Notes: generated by a model not told the origin, from the letters alone. A stretch of DNA of 64,000 nucleotides from Cupriavidus numazuensis (GCF_905397435.1 NZ_CAJPVI010000033.1:1-64000), one strand, 5' to 3'; positions 16,143-25,487 are shown, numbered from the stretch's first letter. Numbers and translations: made by a program.

Positions 16143-17036
16143 CTAAGGCCCGTAGCGCCTCAGTTCTTCGCCGATCAATTCACCTAACCGGCTCGCGTGC
16201 TCAGGTGCAGGTCGACCCGAACGACTGATGCAGTAGTAGTGGAGGTAATCCTTCGCCTGCACCATGCGTTCCAGGCAAACGTTGTATCGCGAGGCAACGC
16301 CCGCACAGATCGAAGGCAGGACCGCTACCCCGAGCTGGCTGGCAACCATCGCAATAACGGTTTCGATGTGCGTCACCTCCATGCGGCGGTCTACAACTGC
16401 ACCGGCCCGCGACAAGTGATCGTCGACTAGGATCTGAATAGGATTTTCCTTCGGCAGGCATATCAGGGGGGCGCCATCCAACTGGCGCCACGGAATGTCG
16501 CCCCGTCCTTTGGTGCGCGCGGTTGGCGAGACCCTTACGAGATCGTTGCTGAACAGCGAACGTCGCGTCAGACCGGATGCCGCCTTGAAGAACAGACCGT
16601 AGCCGGCATCGACCATGCCTACGTCGACCAGCATCTGAATGCGCTCAGGATCGACATCCCAGACTTCTACCTGAAGCTCGGGCACCTCACGCTTTAACCG
16701 CACAAGAGCCCCCGGCAAGAGGCTATTCGCGACAAGTGGTGTCACCGCAATTCGCAGCGGGCGACGCGCCCCGTCGACCCGCTGTACCGCTTCAAGGGCA
16801 GCATCAATGGCCGCAACGGCGGCTTCTGCCGATGGCAGAAATGCCTGGCCCTCCGGCGTCAGATCGACCAGACGGGTGGTCCGGTACAGCAAGCGACATC
16901 CCACCTGCGCTTCCAACTCCTTGACCATCGCGCTCAGCCCCGCCTGGGTGATGTGCATCTGCTGCGATGCCTTGGTGAAGTTCCTGAAGCGCGCCGCAGC
17001 CAGGAAAGCTTTGAGTTGGCGGTACGAGGGATTCAT
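16143..17036 (-). CDS. LysR-family transcriptional regulator
   Basis: A 297-residue LTTR: N-terminal winged helix-turn-helix (RQLKAFLAAARFRNFTKASQ, then LSAMVKELEAQVGCRLLYRT) and a C-terminal periplasmic-binding-protein-like effector domain. It is divergent from the Bug receptor/monooxygenase pair, the usual layout for an LTTR controlling its neighbours, with a candidate LTTR box at 17052-17062. The effector is unknown, possibly the aromatic or carboxylate substrate of the pathway. Confidence 0.92.
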   Translation of the reverse strand: MNPSYRQLKAFLAAARFRNFTKASQQMHITQAGLSAMVKELEAQVGCRLLYRTTRLVDLTPEGQAFLPSAEAAVAAIDAALEAVQRVDGARRPLRIAVTPLVANSLLPGALVRLKREVPELQVEVWDVDPERIQMLVDVGMVDAGYGLFFKAASGLTRRSLFSNDLVRVSPTARTKGRGDIPWRQLDGAPLICLPKENPIQILVDDHLSRAGAVVDRRMEVTHIETVIAMVASQLGVAVLPSICAGVASRYNVCLERMVQAKDYLHYYCISRSGRPAPEHASRLGELIGEELRRYGP

Positions 17037-17051
17037 AACGTTTATTTGTTA

Positions 17052-17062
17052 ATTCATAGAAT
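17052..17062. promoter_or_regulatory. Candidate LysR operator
   Basis: ATTC-ATA-GAAT is a perfect inverted repeat of the T-N11-A LTTR type, 15 bases upstream of the lysR start and about 90 bases upstream of the Bug gene. Confidence 0.5.
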
Positions 17063-17150
17063 ACTATAGCTTCTCTTGTTGCCGTTCCTGAGCTTCAATT
17101 GACACGTCGGTACGCCGACTACTCGAAAAAGACCCCCGGAGACGAACAAC

Positions 17151-18119
17151 ATGTGCCCCCAACTCAGCGTGCTTGGCGCTTGCCTCGCCGTCGCCCTGGC
17201 TTTGCCCTTCGCGTGCAAAGCCGACACATTTCCCGCCAAGCCCATCACGATCGTCGTGCCCTTTCCGCCAGGCGGTCCGACTGACAGTAGCGCCAGGCTG
17301 CTGGCCAAAGCCATGGGTGACTCGCTTCACCAGCCGGTCATCATCGACAATCGCGCAGGCGCCGGTGGCACGATCGGATCCGCCTACGTCGCTCGCGCTC
17401 AGCCTGACGGCTATACCTTGCTCTGGGGCGGCACCAGTAGTCTCGCGGTAGCGCCGGCACTGTATGCTTCGCTGCCCTACCAGCCACTGAAGTCCTTTGT
17501 CCCCATCGGCCAAGCGGTGAGGAGCCCGATGATGGTGGTGGGAAAATCCAGCCTCGCCGCTACCGACATGACTCAACTCATTCAGGCGGCGAAGTCCTCC
17601 TCCCTGACCTTCGGTTCAGCCGGCAACGGATCGATTGGCCATCTCACCGGGGAACAACTGAATACCACCCTCGGCATTAAGCTTCTTCACGTCCCCTACA
17701 AAGGCGGCGCCCCGGCACTGACCGACGTCCTTGGCGGGCAAATCGATCTCATGATCGACACCGCGCAGTTCCTGTCGCCTCACGTCCAGTCCGGAAAGGT
17801 CCGCGCGTTCGCAGTGGCTGGCGACAAACGTTTTCCTTTGCTGCCCAATGTGCCCACCGTCCGGGAAGCCACGGGAAAGCCGTTCGAGGCCTATTCATGG
17901 TTTGGCCTGGTAGCGCCGGCCGGCACGCCGGCGTCGATCGTCAATCGCTTGGAAACGGCGCTGAACGCTGCCATGCGCGACCCTGCCACGCTCAAGCAAC
18001 TCACCAGCAGTGGACTAGAGCCTGTAAATAGCTCGCCCAGTGCCTTCGCAGCAACCATTTCAACCGACCTGAAGAGGTGGACCGAGGCAGTCCGCATTTC
18101 TGGCGTCAAGCCTGACTAA
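17151..18119 (+). CDS. Bug-family (TctC-like) periplasmic solute receptor
   Basis: A 322-residue extracytoplasmic receptor with a signal peptide ending around CKA. Hallmarks are FPAKPITIVVPFPPGGPTD, VIIDNRAGAGGTIGS, HVPYKGGAPALTDVLGGQID and a late LVAPAGTPASIV. The Bug family is greatly expanded in Burkholderiales and binds carboxylates, amino acids or aromatic acids, often without a dedicated transporter nearby, as here. The gene starts at ATG 17151 with GGAG upstream and is followed eight bases later by the monooxygenase, so they form an operon. Confidence 0.93.
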   Translation: MCPQLSVLGACLAVALALPFACKADTFPAKPITIVVPFPPGGPTDSSARLLAKAMGDSLHQPVIIDNRAGAGGTIGSAYVARAQPDGYTLLWGGTSSLAVAPALYASLPYQPLKSFVPIGQAVRSPMMVVGKSSLAATDMTQLIQAAKSSSLTFGSAGNGSIGHLTGEQLNTTLGIKLLHVPYKGGAPALTDVLGGQIDLMIDTAQFLSPHVQSGKVRAFAVAGDKRFPLLPNVPTVREATGKPFEAYSWFGLVAPAGTPASIVNRLETALNAAMRDPATLKQLTSSGLEPVNSSPSAFAATISTDLKRWTEAVRISGVKPD

Positions 18120-18127
18120 CTTTCATC

Positions 18128-19327
18128 ATGACCAATTCATCTCGACATATCATCATTTGCGGCGCAGGACTCGGCGGTCTGACCGCTGCGTTAGCCCTCC
18201 TGCGACGCGGTTTCCGGGTGACAGTACTAGAGCAGGCATCCGCGCTTGGGGAAGTTGGTGCGGGCATCCAACTGAGCGCGAACGCAACAGGCGTGCTCTA
18301 CCGTCTGGGTTTAGGCGATGCATTGCAAGCCGTTGCGTCGATTCCGACGGGAAAACAAATCCGCCTGTGGAACACAGGGGAAGCGTGGAAACTCTTCGAC
18401 CTGGGTGCAGAGTCGCAGGAGCGATATGGATACCCCTACTTCACCATTTACCGCGCAGATCTGCACCGTGTGTTGGCCGACGCTGTGATGGCCGCCTCGC
18501 CCGATGCAATACGCCTGAATGCGCGCTGCGTCGCCGTCGAACAGACAGACCATGGCGTCAAAGTCAGCCTGGCCGATGGCGGTTGGGTCAGCGGCGACGT
18601 CGTAATCGGGGCGGACGGCGTCCATTCGCGAATCCGCGCTGCGCTGTTCAACGACGACAAACCGCGCTTTTCCGGGTGCCTGGCTTGGCGCGGCGTCATT
18701 CCTGCCAAAGACTTGCCCGAGCACCTGCGCGAGCCCGTGGGCAACAACTGGATTGGACCAGGGGCGCACGTCATCCACTATCCGTTGCGGCGGGGCGAAC
18801 TCGTCAATTTCGTCGGCATCGTCGAGCGCGACGATTGGCAAGTGGAATCGTGGAATGAAGCGGGCAATACCGATGAATGTCTCCGCGACTTTGAGGGCTG
18901 GCACGAAGATGTACAAACCATGATCAAGTCGATTGTGACGCCGTTCAAGTGGGCCCTGATGGTGCGCGAGCCTATGGATTCTTGGACGGTCGGCAACATT
19001 ACCCTGCTCGGCGACGCGTGTCATCCGACCTTGCCATTCCTGGCGCAAGGCGCTGCCATGGCGATTGAGGACGGCTACTTGGTAGCACGAGCCTTGGACA
19101 CCCACGACAACTCAGCTGTCGCGCTGCAGCGCTATGAAGCCGCACGCAAAGAACGTACATCGCGCATTGTTCGCGGATCCGCGGAGAACGCGAGGCGTTT
19201 CCATAACCCAGCGCTCGCTACCCGCGAAGGTGCGACGGCCTACATCGACGAGCAATTCAGCGAGCCACTGGTACGCTCGCGCTATGAGTGGCTGTTTGAA
19301 TACAACGTTGAGGCCGTGCCGCTCTGA
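18128..19327 (+). CDS. FAD-dependent monooxygenase (salicylate / 3-hydroxybenzoate hydroxylase-like)
   Basis: A 399-residue single-component flavoprotein hydroxylase. GAGLGG (residues 12-17) is the FAD dinucleotide motif, VIGADGVHSRIR is the DG motif, and TLLGDACHPTLPFLAQGAAMAIED is the GD motif with the class A PFLAQGA variant. Such enzymes hydroxylate aromatic acids using NAD(P)H and O2. Conserved residues suggest the salicylate 1-hydroxylase, 3-hydroxybenzoate 6-hydroxylase or hydroxynicotinate hydroxylase group; the exact substrate cannot be read from sequence. Its operon with the Bug receptor suggests uptake coupled to ring hydroxylation. Confidence 0.9.
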   Translation: MTNSSRHIIICGAGLGGLTAALALLRRGFRVTVLEQASALGEVGAGIQLSANATGVLYRLGLGDALQAVASIPTGKQIRLWNTGEAWKLFDLGAESQERYGYPYFTIYRADLHRVLADAVMAASPDAIRLNARCVAVEQTDHGVKVSLADGGWVSGDVVIGADGVHSRIRAALFNDDKPRFSGCLAWRGVIPAKDLPEHLREPVGNNWIGPGAHVIHYPLRRGELVNFVGIVERDDWQVESWNEAGNTDECLRDFEGWHEDVQTMIKSIVTPFKWALMVREPMDSWTVGNITLLGDACHPTLPFLAQGAAMAIEDGYLVARALDTHDNSAVALQRYEAARKERTSRIVRGSAENARRFHNPALATREGATAYIDEQFSEPLVRSRYEWLFEYNVEAVPL

Positions 19328-19428
19328 GGCGACTTGGCACAATTCGCACCTCATCGTGCCGGGTTCAACGGACCGCTTTTGTCGGGGCTATGGACGGATC
19401 AAGCGGCTCCTTGAATGTCGGAGATGGG

Positions 19429-21117
19429 TCGAGGCTGTGTGAAAACGGTTCGATCACCTAGACTGGATCAACGCATTCAGATTGGGGGACCGGATGAAGC
19501 GATTCATAGAGGGAGAAGACCGCAAGCAAGCTACGCTGCTTCCAGAATGCCTCGATGATTTCATCGCCGAGGATAACCCCGCCAGGATCATCGACGCGTT
19601 CGTTGAAGAGTTGGATCTCGAGTCGCTCGGGTTCGAAGGTGCCAATCCTTCGACTACAGGTCGCCCCTCATATCATCCTGCCGTCCTGTTGAAGATTTAC
19701 ATCTATGGCTACCTCAACCGAGTCCAGTCCAGCCGCCGTCTGGAGCGCGAGTGCCAACGCAATATAGAACTGATGTGGCTTACCGGCCGACTGGCGCCGG
19801 ACTTCAAGACGATTGCAGACTTCCGCAGGGATAACAGCACGGGCATTCGCAATGTCTGCCGTCGTTTCATAGTTCTGTGCCGCGATTTAAAGTTGTTCTC
19901 GCAGGCCCTGGTCGCCATCGACGGCAGCAAGTTCAAGGCAGTCAATACTCGGGACCGCAATTTCACGGCTGGCAAAGTCGACAAACGCCAGCAGCAAATC
20001 GAGGAAAGCATCCAGCGGTATCTGAGCGCGCTGGAGACTGCCGATCGCACGCAGCCGGCGGAGATGGAACTCAAGACAACTCGACTGCGCGAGAAGATTG
20101 CGCAACTGCGTCAGCAGATGCATAGCCTTGGCCAGATAAAGGAAGAGCTCAAGACACTTCCAGATGGTCAGATCTCGATGACCGATCCTGATGCGCGTTC
20201 GATGGCGACAAGTGGCAAGGGCTCCGGAATGGTCGGCTACAACGTACAGATGGCCGTAGATGCCAAGCACCATCTGATCGTCGCTCATGAAGTCACCAAT
20301 ATTGGCAATGATCGGGCGCAACTGAGTTCGATGGCTCGAGCCGCTCGCGATGCGATGGGTAAGACCAGGCTTAAAGCCATAGCTGATCGTGGCTACTTCA
20401 GCGCGCAGGAGATCAAGGCATGCGCGGATACGGGAGTTGCTGCCATCTTGCCCAAGCCAACGACGTCCAGCGCGAAGGCGGGAGGTCGATTTGATCGGGC
20501 GGACTTCATCTACATTGCCCGGGACGATGAATATCAATGTCCCGCCGGTGAACGTGCGATATACCGCTTCACCAGAGAAGAACATGGACTGCAGCTACGC
20601 CGCTATTGGAGTAGTGCCTGTCCTCAGTGCACCATGCGATCTCACTGCACGCCGAGTCCGTACCGGCGCATCTCCAGATGGGAGCATGAGGAAGTGCTGG
20701 AGGCCGTCCAGCGCCGGCTCGACAAGACGCCGGATGCAATGACGGTTCGTAGGCGAACCGTCGAGCATGTCTTCGGAACCTTCAAACATTGGATGGGCTA
20801 CACGCACTTCCTGACGCGCACGCTACCGAATGTAGGTACTGAAATGAGCCTGCATGTTCTGGCGTACAACCTGAAGCGCGTCCTTCGAATTCTCGGGTTC
20901 TCGAAAACAATGAAGGCAATGCGCCTGGTGGGTGCGTAAGCACCCATTTGCGCCCAAAAAATGGGCTGAAGATCGCCCTCAGGAGCTCACTAGCGCTGTT
21001 CGCACCCGTTACGGCGTCGTCCCATGACCAGATTGGCCGAAAATTCGATAAGACAGGCTACGCCCCGGAGGAGACGCGCATTAGTCCGATTCGAGAGACG
21101 TTTCCACACGGCCTCGG
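19429..21117 (+). mobile_element. IS1182-family insertion sequence
   Basis: Imperfect terminal inverted repeats TCGAGGCTGTGTGAAAACG (19429-19447) and the complement of 21099-21117 (CCGAGGCCGTGTGGAAACG), 16 of 19 matches, bracket a single full-length transposase gene. Length is about 1.69 kb. No convincing target duplication was identified. Confidence 0.8.
19494..20939 (+). CDS. IS1182-family transposase
   Basis: A 481-residue DDE transposase with the N-terminal DUF772-like region (RPSYHPAVLLKIYIYGYLNR, RLERECQRNIELMWLTG), D in VAIDGSKFKAVN, a second acidic residue in KAIADRGYFSAQEI, and the C-terminal RRTVEHVFGTFKHWMG with the catalytic glutamate. There is a coiled region in the middle, and CPQCTMRSHC is a zinc-finger-like insertion typical of the family. 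ATG 19494 is preferred over the upstream TTG because GGGGG lies six bases before it. Confidence 0.92.
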   Translation: MKRFIEGEDRKQATLLPECLDDFIAEDNPARIIDAFVEELDLESLGFEGANPSTTGRPSYHPAVLLKIYIYGYLNRVQSSRRLERECQRNIELMWLTGRLAPDFKTIADFRRDNSTGIRNVCRRFIVLCRDLKLFSQALVAIDGSKFKAVNTRDRNFTAGKVDKRQQQIEESIQRYLSALETADRTQPAEMELKTTRLREKIAQLRQQMHSLGQIKEELKTLPDGQISMTDPDARSMATSGKGSGMVGYNVQMAVDAKHHLIVAHEVTNIGNDRAQLSSMARAARDAMGKTRLKAIADRGYFSAQEIKACADTGVAAILPKPTTSSAKAGGRFDRADFIYIARDDEYQCPAGERAIYRFTREEHGLQLRRYWSSACPQCTMRSHCTPSPYRRISRWEHEEVLEAVQRRLDKTPDAMTVRRRTVEHVFGTFKHWMGYTHFLTRTLPNVGTEMSLHVLAYNLKRVLRILGFSKTMKAMRLVGA

Positions 21118-21454
21118 TCGGACACCGTCAATCACCACCGTTGGAGAGCCCCGGCAAATGCCCCTTCAAAAAAAGTCCCGGACCCACATAATCTGGTTCG
21201 GGCCGGACGCCACCCGCCCTCACCGGCCACGTAGGCGGCGTCGAGCACGCTGCCGGTTCCTTGTCGCCGCCGGCACCACCCCGTTCTGGTGCATCTGCCG
21301 CCCCGAGCGCCTTGGCACCGAAAAGCTGACGGTCTAGTGGCCGAGCCGCCGCCCTTCGAGCCAGAGAACCCATGGTGCGGGCGTGTGGGCTTGTCACGTC
21401 ACGATGTCGCCGTAATAATGAAGGCCGTTTTCCAACGGCGCCTTACATCACAAT
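20940..21454. other. IS1182 right end and intergenic DNA
   Basis: Up to 21117 this is the non-coding right end of the IS. From there to 21454 no gene is supported; open frames on both strands are GC-driven and lack recognisable domains. Confidence 0.5.
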
Positions 21455-21820
21455 ATGACGAAAGCCAGACGTCTCAGGCTCACGGCAGCGGCCATGGGAC
21501 CTGAGTTGTCCGAAGCCGAGTATGTCAACCAGGCGTTGGAGCAATTCAAGGCCTTCAGCCTGATCCCGGGGATCGTCGGGCCCTACATTGCTGAGTCATT
21601 GGTCTGGCAGGACGTCAGGTACTACTACGTTCATGCCCGGGACTACATCGGCCAACGCCGTCTCATTGAGGTATTCGTCGTAACCGACCAGCGAAAACTC
21701 GAACCGGTGCTGGCATTTCAATACCCTCCGCCCTTTCGCGGACTGTTCCCCGCCGATTTTGCGCTGCTTTACAGCGACGACCCATGGGCGGAGGCAACTG
21801 AAGTCCAAGAACGCGCTTAA
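21455..21820 (+). CDS. Hypothetical protein, 121 aa
   Basis: A soluble protein with no signal peptide. The N-terminal third is helical (ELSEAEYVNQALEQFKAFSL), followed by VRYYYVHARDYIGQRRLIEVF and alternating strands (FVVTDQRKLEPVLAFQYP). Its amino-acid composition is credible for a real gene, but the family is not recognised and the start is uncertain; ATG at 21494 is an alternative. It stands between an IS and another small unknown gene. Confidence 0.45.
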   Translation: MTKARRLRLTAAAMGPELSEAEYVNQALEQFKAFSLIPGIVGPYIAESLVWQDVRYYYVHARDYIGQRRLIEVFVVTDQRKLEPVLAFQYPPPFRGLFPADFALLYSDDPWAEATEVQERA

Positions 21821-21862
21821 CGCAGCGACTTGCTCGCTCCCGAGCACTTACAGGTCTCCACC

Positions 21863-22114
21863 ATGCCGCTAGCCACCTTCGAGAACAGCCCGCTGGAGCT
21901 CACTACCATCCTGCTTCGGCACCACGGCATCCACCGCGGGCTGTGGAGCTTGACTGTGAACTTTCACGTTCAAGGCACAAATATTCGCCAGGACGACCTT
22001 AACGGTGCTGCGTTCCCTGGCGCGCTACTGGCTGTCCGAAGTATCGGGATCAGGCAGGTTGATGTTCCGGATGCTCTCACAGTCGACGCTGCGGCGGTCA
22101 ATCCGGCGCCCTGA
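21863..22114 (+). CDS. Conserved hypothetical protein, 83 aa
   Basis: Begins MPLATFENSPLELTTILLRH, followed by HGIHRGLWSLTVNFHVQGTN. This N-terminal pattern (ligand/helix then HxGIHxGLW) recurs in small uncharacterised proteobacterial proteins seen before. The protein is soluble, with a beta-rich second half. An upstream in-frame start at 21830 exists, but ATG 21863 fits the family N-terminus. Function unknown. Confidence 0.55.
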   Translation: MPLATFENSPLELTTILLRHHGIHRGLWSLTVNFHVQGTNIRQDDLNGAAFPGALLAVRSIGIRQVDVPDALTVDAAAVNPAP

Positions 22115-22292
22115 TTCTCGAACCGTGCTCAGAATTTTTCACATAATCGGTCAGGAAGGGTCAGACGTCACAGCTCGCAATTGGATTTTGACCGACCGCT
22201 TGGCCCTAGGCAACGGACCTTCGCGATAAAGCATCGACAGTCATTGGTTATCTGATGCTCATGCTCTCGGCACACATTGGAGGAAGTCAAAG

Positions 22293-23027
22293 CTACCCCT
22301 CGAAGGTGGCTTCGGGACTGTTACCCGCTGGTGCCGACGAGGCGTCGGATTGTTGAATCACCTGCACGATGACCTTCAGCGTCTCGTCCAGATGATGGAC
22401 TGTCTGGCGCTTCGCTGCTTCCACATCGCGTTGCCTGTACTGAGCCAGCATCTCGGCATGCTCTGCATTACTGAGCGCGAGGTGTTCCGGGCACATGTAG
22501 AGCGACAGCGAGATATACGGCGCGGATGAATCGCGCAACGTCTTGACCAGATGGGCGAGCCGGCTGTGCTCCTGCGAGGCCCATAGCGCCGCGTGGAACG
22601 CCAGGTTCAGCTCGGTCCATCGCGTGACCTCCATGGTGTTGAGCATTTCCGCATGGAGCGCCTCGGCCCTCGCTATCTCTTCAGGCGTGATTGCCGTGAT
22701 AGCGGCTTCGACCATCATGGGTTCAAGCACCTTGCGCAGGCGGTAGATTTCCTGCACATCGTCAAGCGTCAGACCACGCACCACTGCGCCGCGATGCGCA
22801 TCAAAAAAAACCAGTCCTTCCGAGATTAGTGTGCGCAGCGCTTCGCGCACCGGCGTCGTGCTCATTTCCAGCCGCCTGGCCAGGTCGTCCTGGCGAAGGC
22901 GATCCCCTGCCTTCATACGGCCCTGGAGGATGTCGGCGCGCAAAGTCTGCAGTGCAAACTGATAAGCAGTAAGCCGACGCGGTGGCGAGGCTTGCACGCC
23001 GGGCGTGGGAATAGGCAAAGTCTTCAA
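22293..23027 (-). CDS. GntR-family regulator, FadR/FCD subfamily
   Basis: A 244-residue regulator: N-terminal winged helix (YQFALQTLRADILQGRMKAG, LARRLEMSTTPVREALRTL) and a C-terminal all-helical FCD effector domain whose metal/ligand residues include the EHAEML segment. FCD regulators sense small organic acids and repress catabolic genes. It overlaps the asparaginase gene by four bases (ATGA) as second gene of that operon. It likely controls the operon and the divergent transporter through the palindrome at 24078-24090. Confidence 0.92.
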   Translation of the reverse strand: MKTLPIPTPGVQASPPRRLTAYQFALQTLRADILQGRMKAGDRLRQDDLARRLEMSTTPVREALRTLISEGLVFFDAHRGAVVRGLTLDDVQEIYRLRKVLEPMMVEAAITAITPEEIARAEALHAEMLNTMEVTRWTELNLAFHAALWASQEHSRLAHLVKTLRDSSAPYISLSLYMCPEHLALSNAEHAEMLAQYRQRDVEAAKRQTVHHLDETLKVIVQVIQQSDASSAPAGNSPEATFEG

Positions 23028-24052
23028 GGGACTGGCTGCAGGTTGGTTGGTGAATGGCGTGGCAGTTTACCCCACTTCGCCATCATCTCTGGAATGCATG
23101 CCTGCTCGGTCTCGGCCGCCAGTAATGCAGCCAGCAGCAGGCGAGCCTTGTAAGGGTGGAGCCATTTTGCGAGCATGGCGCCGCGCCGCGCCAGATCCAC
23201 CTCGGAACCTGAGAAACCATAGGTGTGCAATGCGGTCGGTCCGGCCCCGGTGCGACTGGCGATCACGACGGGAACCCGCTCCGCCAGGCGCTCGACATGC
23301 TCGGCAAAGGCCGAAGAGACATGCCCCGCACCGAAGCCGGCGACCACGATCCCTTCATAGCCGAAGTCCGGTGCCGCCGCGGCCAGATCGCCATCGTCGC
23401 CCAGGAGCGCGGTAAAAACCGCCACTTTCGGGAAAGGCCGTGTGGGCCGGCTTACCAGTGTCCGCTGGACCGGCGCATGGAAATACTCCGCCTGCCGCTC
23501 CACCACACGCCCAGCCGGCCCACCGCCAGGCGATACAAAGGTATGCAAGGACAGGGTATCCGATTTGGTTACCCATCGCGCCCGGTGCAACGTGTCGTTC
23601 ATGACGACAAGCACGCCACGTTCCCGGCTCTGCGCATCGACTGCCACCTGTACGGCCGCCAGAAGGTTCGCGGGACCATCCGCCCCCGCTGCCTGCGGAG
23701 TACGCATGGCGCCGGTAATGACCAGCGGCTCGGGATGGCGCCAATACATGTCGAGGAAGAAGGCAGTCTCCTCGATCGTATCGGTACCCTGGGTCAGCAC
23801 CACACCACATGCGCCGGCGGCGATCCTGCCTTCGGCCCATGCCAGACATGCCAGCAACTGCTCGGGGCCGAGCGACGCACTCGGCAACTGAAACAGGGAC
23901 TCCGCAGAGATATCGGCCACAGCGTCAAGCTCCGGCACGGCTGCAACCAGTTGGGCGGCGTCCAGGCGGGGAATGACACCGCCGGCCGTGGCCGACGGCG
24001 TCATGCTGATGGTGCCTCCAAGGGAAGCAATTGCAACGATGGGTTTCGACAT
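23024..24052 (-). CDS. Asparaginase / glutaminase-asparaginase family amidohydrolase
   Basis: A 342-residue enzyme hydrolysing asparagine (or a related amide) to aspartate and ammonia. The first catalytic threonine is T14 in ASLGGTIS, and the second motif TQGTDTIEET (T90, D91) is intact, as is the MRTPQAAGADGPANL loop. No convincing signal peptide is seen, suggesting a cytoplasmic enzyme, although the sequence is closer to type II enzymes in its C-terminal half. It is co-transcribed with the GntR gene and divergent from an MFS transporter, so the operon probably takes up and degrades an amide or amino-acid derivative. Confidence 0.9.
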   Translation of the reverse strand: MSKPIVAIASLGGTISMTPSATAGGVIPRLDAAQLVAAVPELDAVADISAESLFQLPSASLGPEQLLACLAWAEGRIAAGACGVVLTQGTDTIEETAFFLDMYWRHPEPLVITGAMRTPQAAGADGPANLLAAVQVAVDAQSRERGVLVVMNDTLHRARWVTKSDTLSLHTFVSPGGGPAGRVVERQAEYFHAPVQRTLVSRPTRPFPKVAVFTALLGDDGDLAAAAPDFGYEGIVVAGFGAGHVSSAFAEHVERLAERVPVVIASRTGAGPTALHTYGFSGSEVDLARRGAMLAKWLHPYKARLLLAALLAAETEQACIPEMMAKWGKLPRHSPTNLQPVP

Positions 24053-24077
24053 ATGGTTTTCCCTTAGCTTGTGCGTT

Positions 24078-24100
24078 ATGCATTGTGCATTATATATAAT
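24078..24100. promoter_or_regulatory. Divergent promoter/operator of the asparaginase-MFS pair
   Basis: ATGCA-TTG-TGCAT (24078-24090) is a perfect inverted repeat of GntR-operator size, directly followed by the palindrome ATTATATATAAT (24089-24100), which contains TATAAT (24095-24100), a -10 candidate for the MFS gene. The 94-base region between the two divergent starts is strongly AT-rich relative to its surroundings. Confidence 0.6.
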
Positions 24101-24146
24101 CTACACCTCGCAGCACAACGCATCCACAACGCTAGGGAGACCATCA

Positions 24147-25487
24147 ATGCAACAACATCCGCCGCCAAGCCAGTATCGGTACACCATCTTTCTGCTCATC
24201 GTCGTCATCGCTCTGGTGAACTACATCGACCGAGGCGCCATTGCTTATGCGGCCGGGCAAATCACTGCCGAATATGGCTTCGATCGCGCTGGATGGGGCT
24301 CCGTGCTTGGCTACTTTGGCTATGGCTATATGTTCGGTGCGCTGATCGGCGGCGCGCTCGCCGACCGCCTCGGCGCCAAACGGGTATGGGTTATCGCGGG
24401 GATCGCCTGGTCACTGTTCGCGATCGGCATGATCTGGGCCGGCGATCTCGGCATTGCCCTCTTCGGCGGCTCGGCGTTGAGTGGCTTTGCCATGGTCCGC
24501 ATCCTGTTCGGTTTTTCGGAGGGCCCGGCGTACTCGATCATCAACAAGACCATGTCGGCATGGTCGCCGCCCACTGAGCGTGGCTTTGCCGTATCGATAG
24601 GCCTGTTGAGCACGCCGCTGGGTGCGCTGCTCACCGCGCCGGTCGCGGTCGGCCTGCTGCTGCTAACTGACAGCTGGCGATCCATGTATGTGGTTCTGGG
24701 CGCGCTGGGACTGGTTCTGATCACCCTCTTCGCTCGCCTCTATACCAACCGGCCCGAGGATCACCCGAAGGTAAATGCCGGCGAACTGGCCTCGATTCGC
24801 GGGGGGCGTGCCGAAGCGGCAACGGCGATGAGCCAGGCCCAACCCGCCTTGCCATGGTGGGCCTTCTTCCGAAGCCGGACGCTGGTGTTCAACTCCATCG
24901 GCTACTTCTCCTTCATCTACGTCAACTTCATGCTGCTGACGTGGACACCGAAGTACCTCCATGACCAGTTTAATTTCACCCTGTCGTCGCTCTGGTATAT
25001 CGGGATGATCCCGTGGGTCGGAGCATGCTTTACGGTCCTGCTTGGGGGGCGAATCTCGGACTGGCTGCACAAGCGCACCGGCAAGTTGGTGATCGCGCGG
25101 AGTTGGTTTGCGGCGGGCTCGCTGCTCCTGACCACGCTGTGCTTCCTTTTGGTGTCGCAAGCACAGAGCGTTTGGGCCGTGATTGCGCTGATGACATTGG
25201 GAAACGCCCTTAACGCCTTGCCAAACTCGGTGTACTGGGCGGTGGTAATTGATACCGCGCCATCGCGTGTGGGGACGTTTAGCGGCATCATGCACTTCAT
25301 CGCCAACATCGCTGCGGTGCTCGCGCCCACGCTGGCCGGCATCCTGTCAGCACGCTATGGCTACTCCTCGATGTTTATCGCAACCGCCGTCGCGACGGCG
25401 CTGGGCGTATTCGCCATGCTGCAGGTTCGCCCAGGCGTGGGCCCCCGGGTGGAAGCCGAACCGAGCGTTGTCGTTGCAGCCGAATGA
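24147..25487 (+). CDS. MFS transporter (anion:cation symporter / hexuronate-type)
   Basis: A 446-residue inner-membrane transporter with about 12 hydrophobic segments. The N-terminus (YTIFLLIVVIALVNYIDRGAI) with the R/D motif, GGALADRLGAKRVW (motif A) between segments 2 and 3, and FSEGPAYSIINKTM place it in the anion:cation symporter group, which moves organic anions with protons. ATG 24147 has AGGGAGA upstream; the longer open frame crosses the operator and is not used. Divergent orientation from the asparaginase suggests it imports that enzyme's substrate. Confidence 0.9.
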   Translation: MQQHPPPSQYRYTIFLLIVVIALVNYIDRGAIAYAAGQITAEYGFDRAGWGSVLGYFGYGYMFGALIGGALADRLGAKRVWVIAGIAWSLFAIGMIWAGDLGIALFGGSALSGFAMVRILFGFSEGPAYSIINKTMSAWSPPTERGFAVSIGLLSTPLGALLTAPVAVGLLLLTDSWRSMYVVLGALGLVLITLFARLYTNRPEDHPKVNAGELASIRGGRAEAATAMSQAQPALPWWAFFRSRTLVFNSIGYFSFIYVNFMLLTWTPKYLHDQFNFTLSSLWYIGMIPWVGACFTVLLGGRISDWLHKRTGKLVIARSWFAAGSLLLTTLCFLLVSQAQSVWAVIALMTLGNALNALPNSVYWAVVIDTAPSRVGTFSGIMHFIANIAAVLAPTLAGILSARYGYSSMFIATAVATALGVFAMLQVRPGVGPRVEAEPSVVVAAE

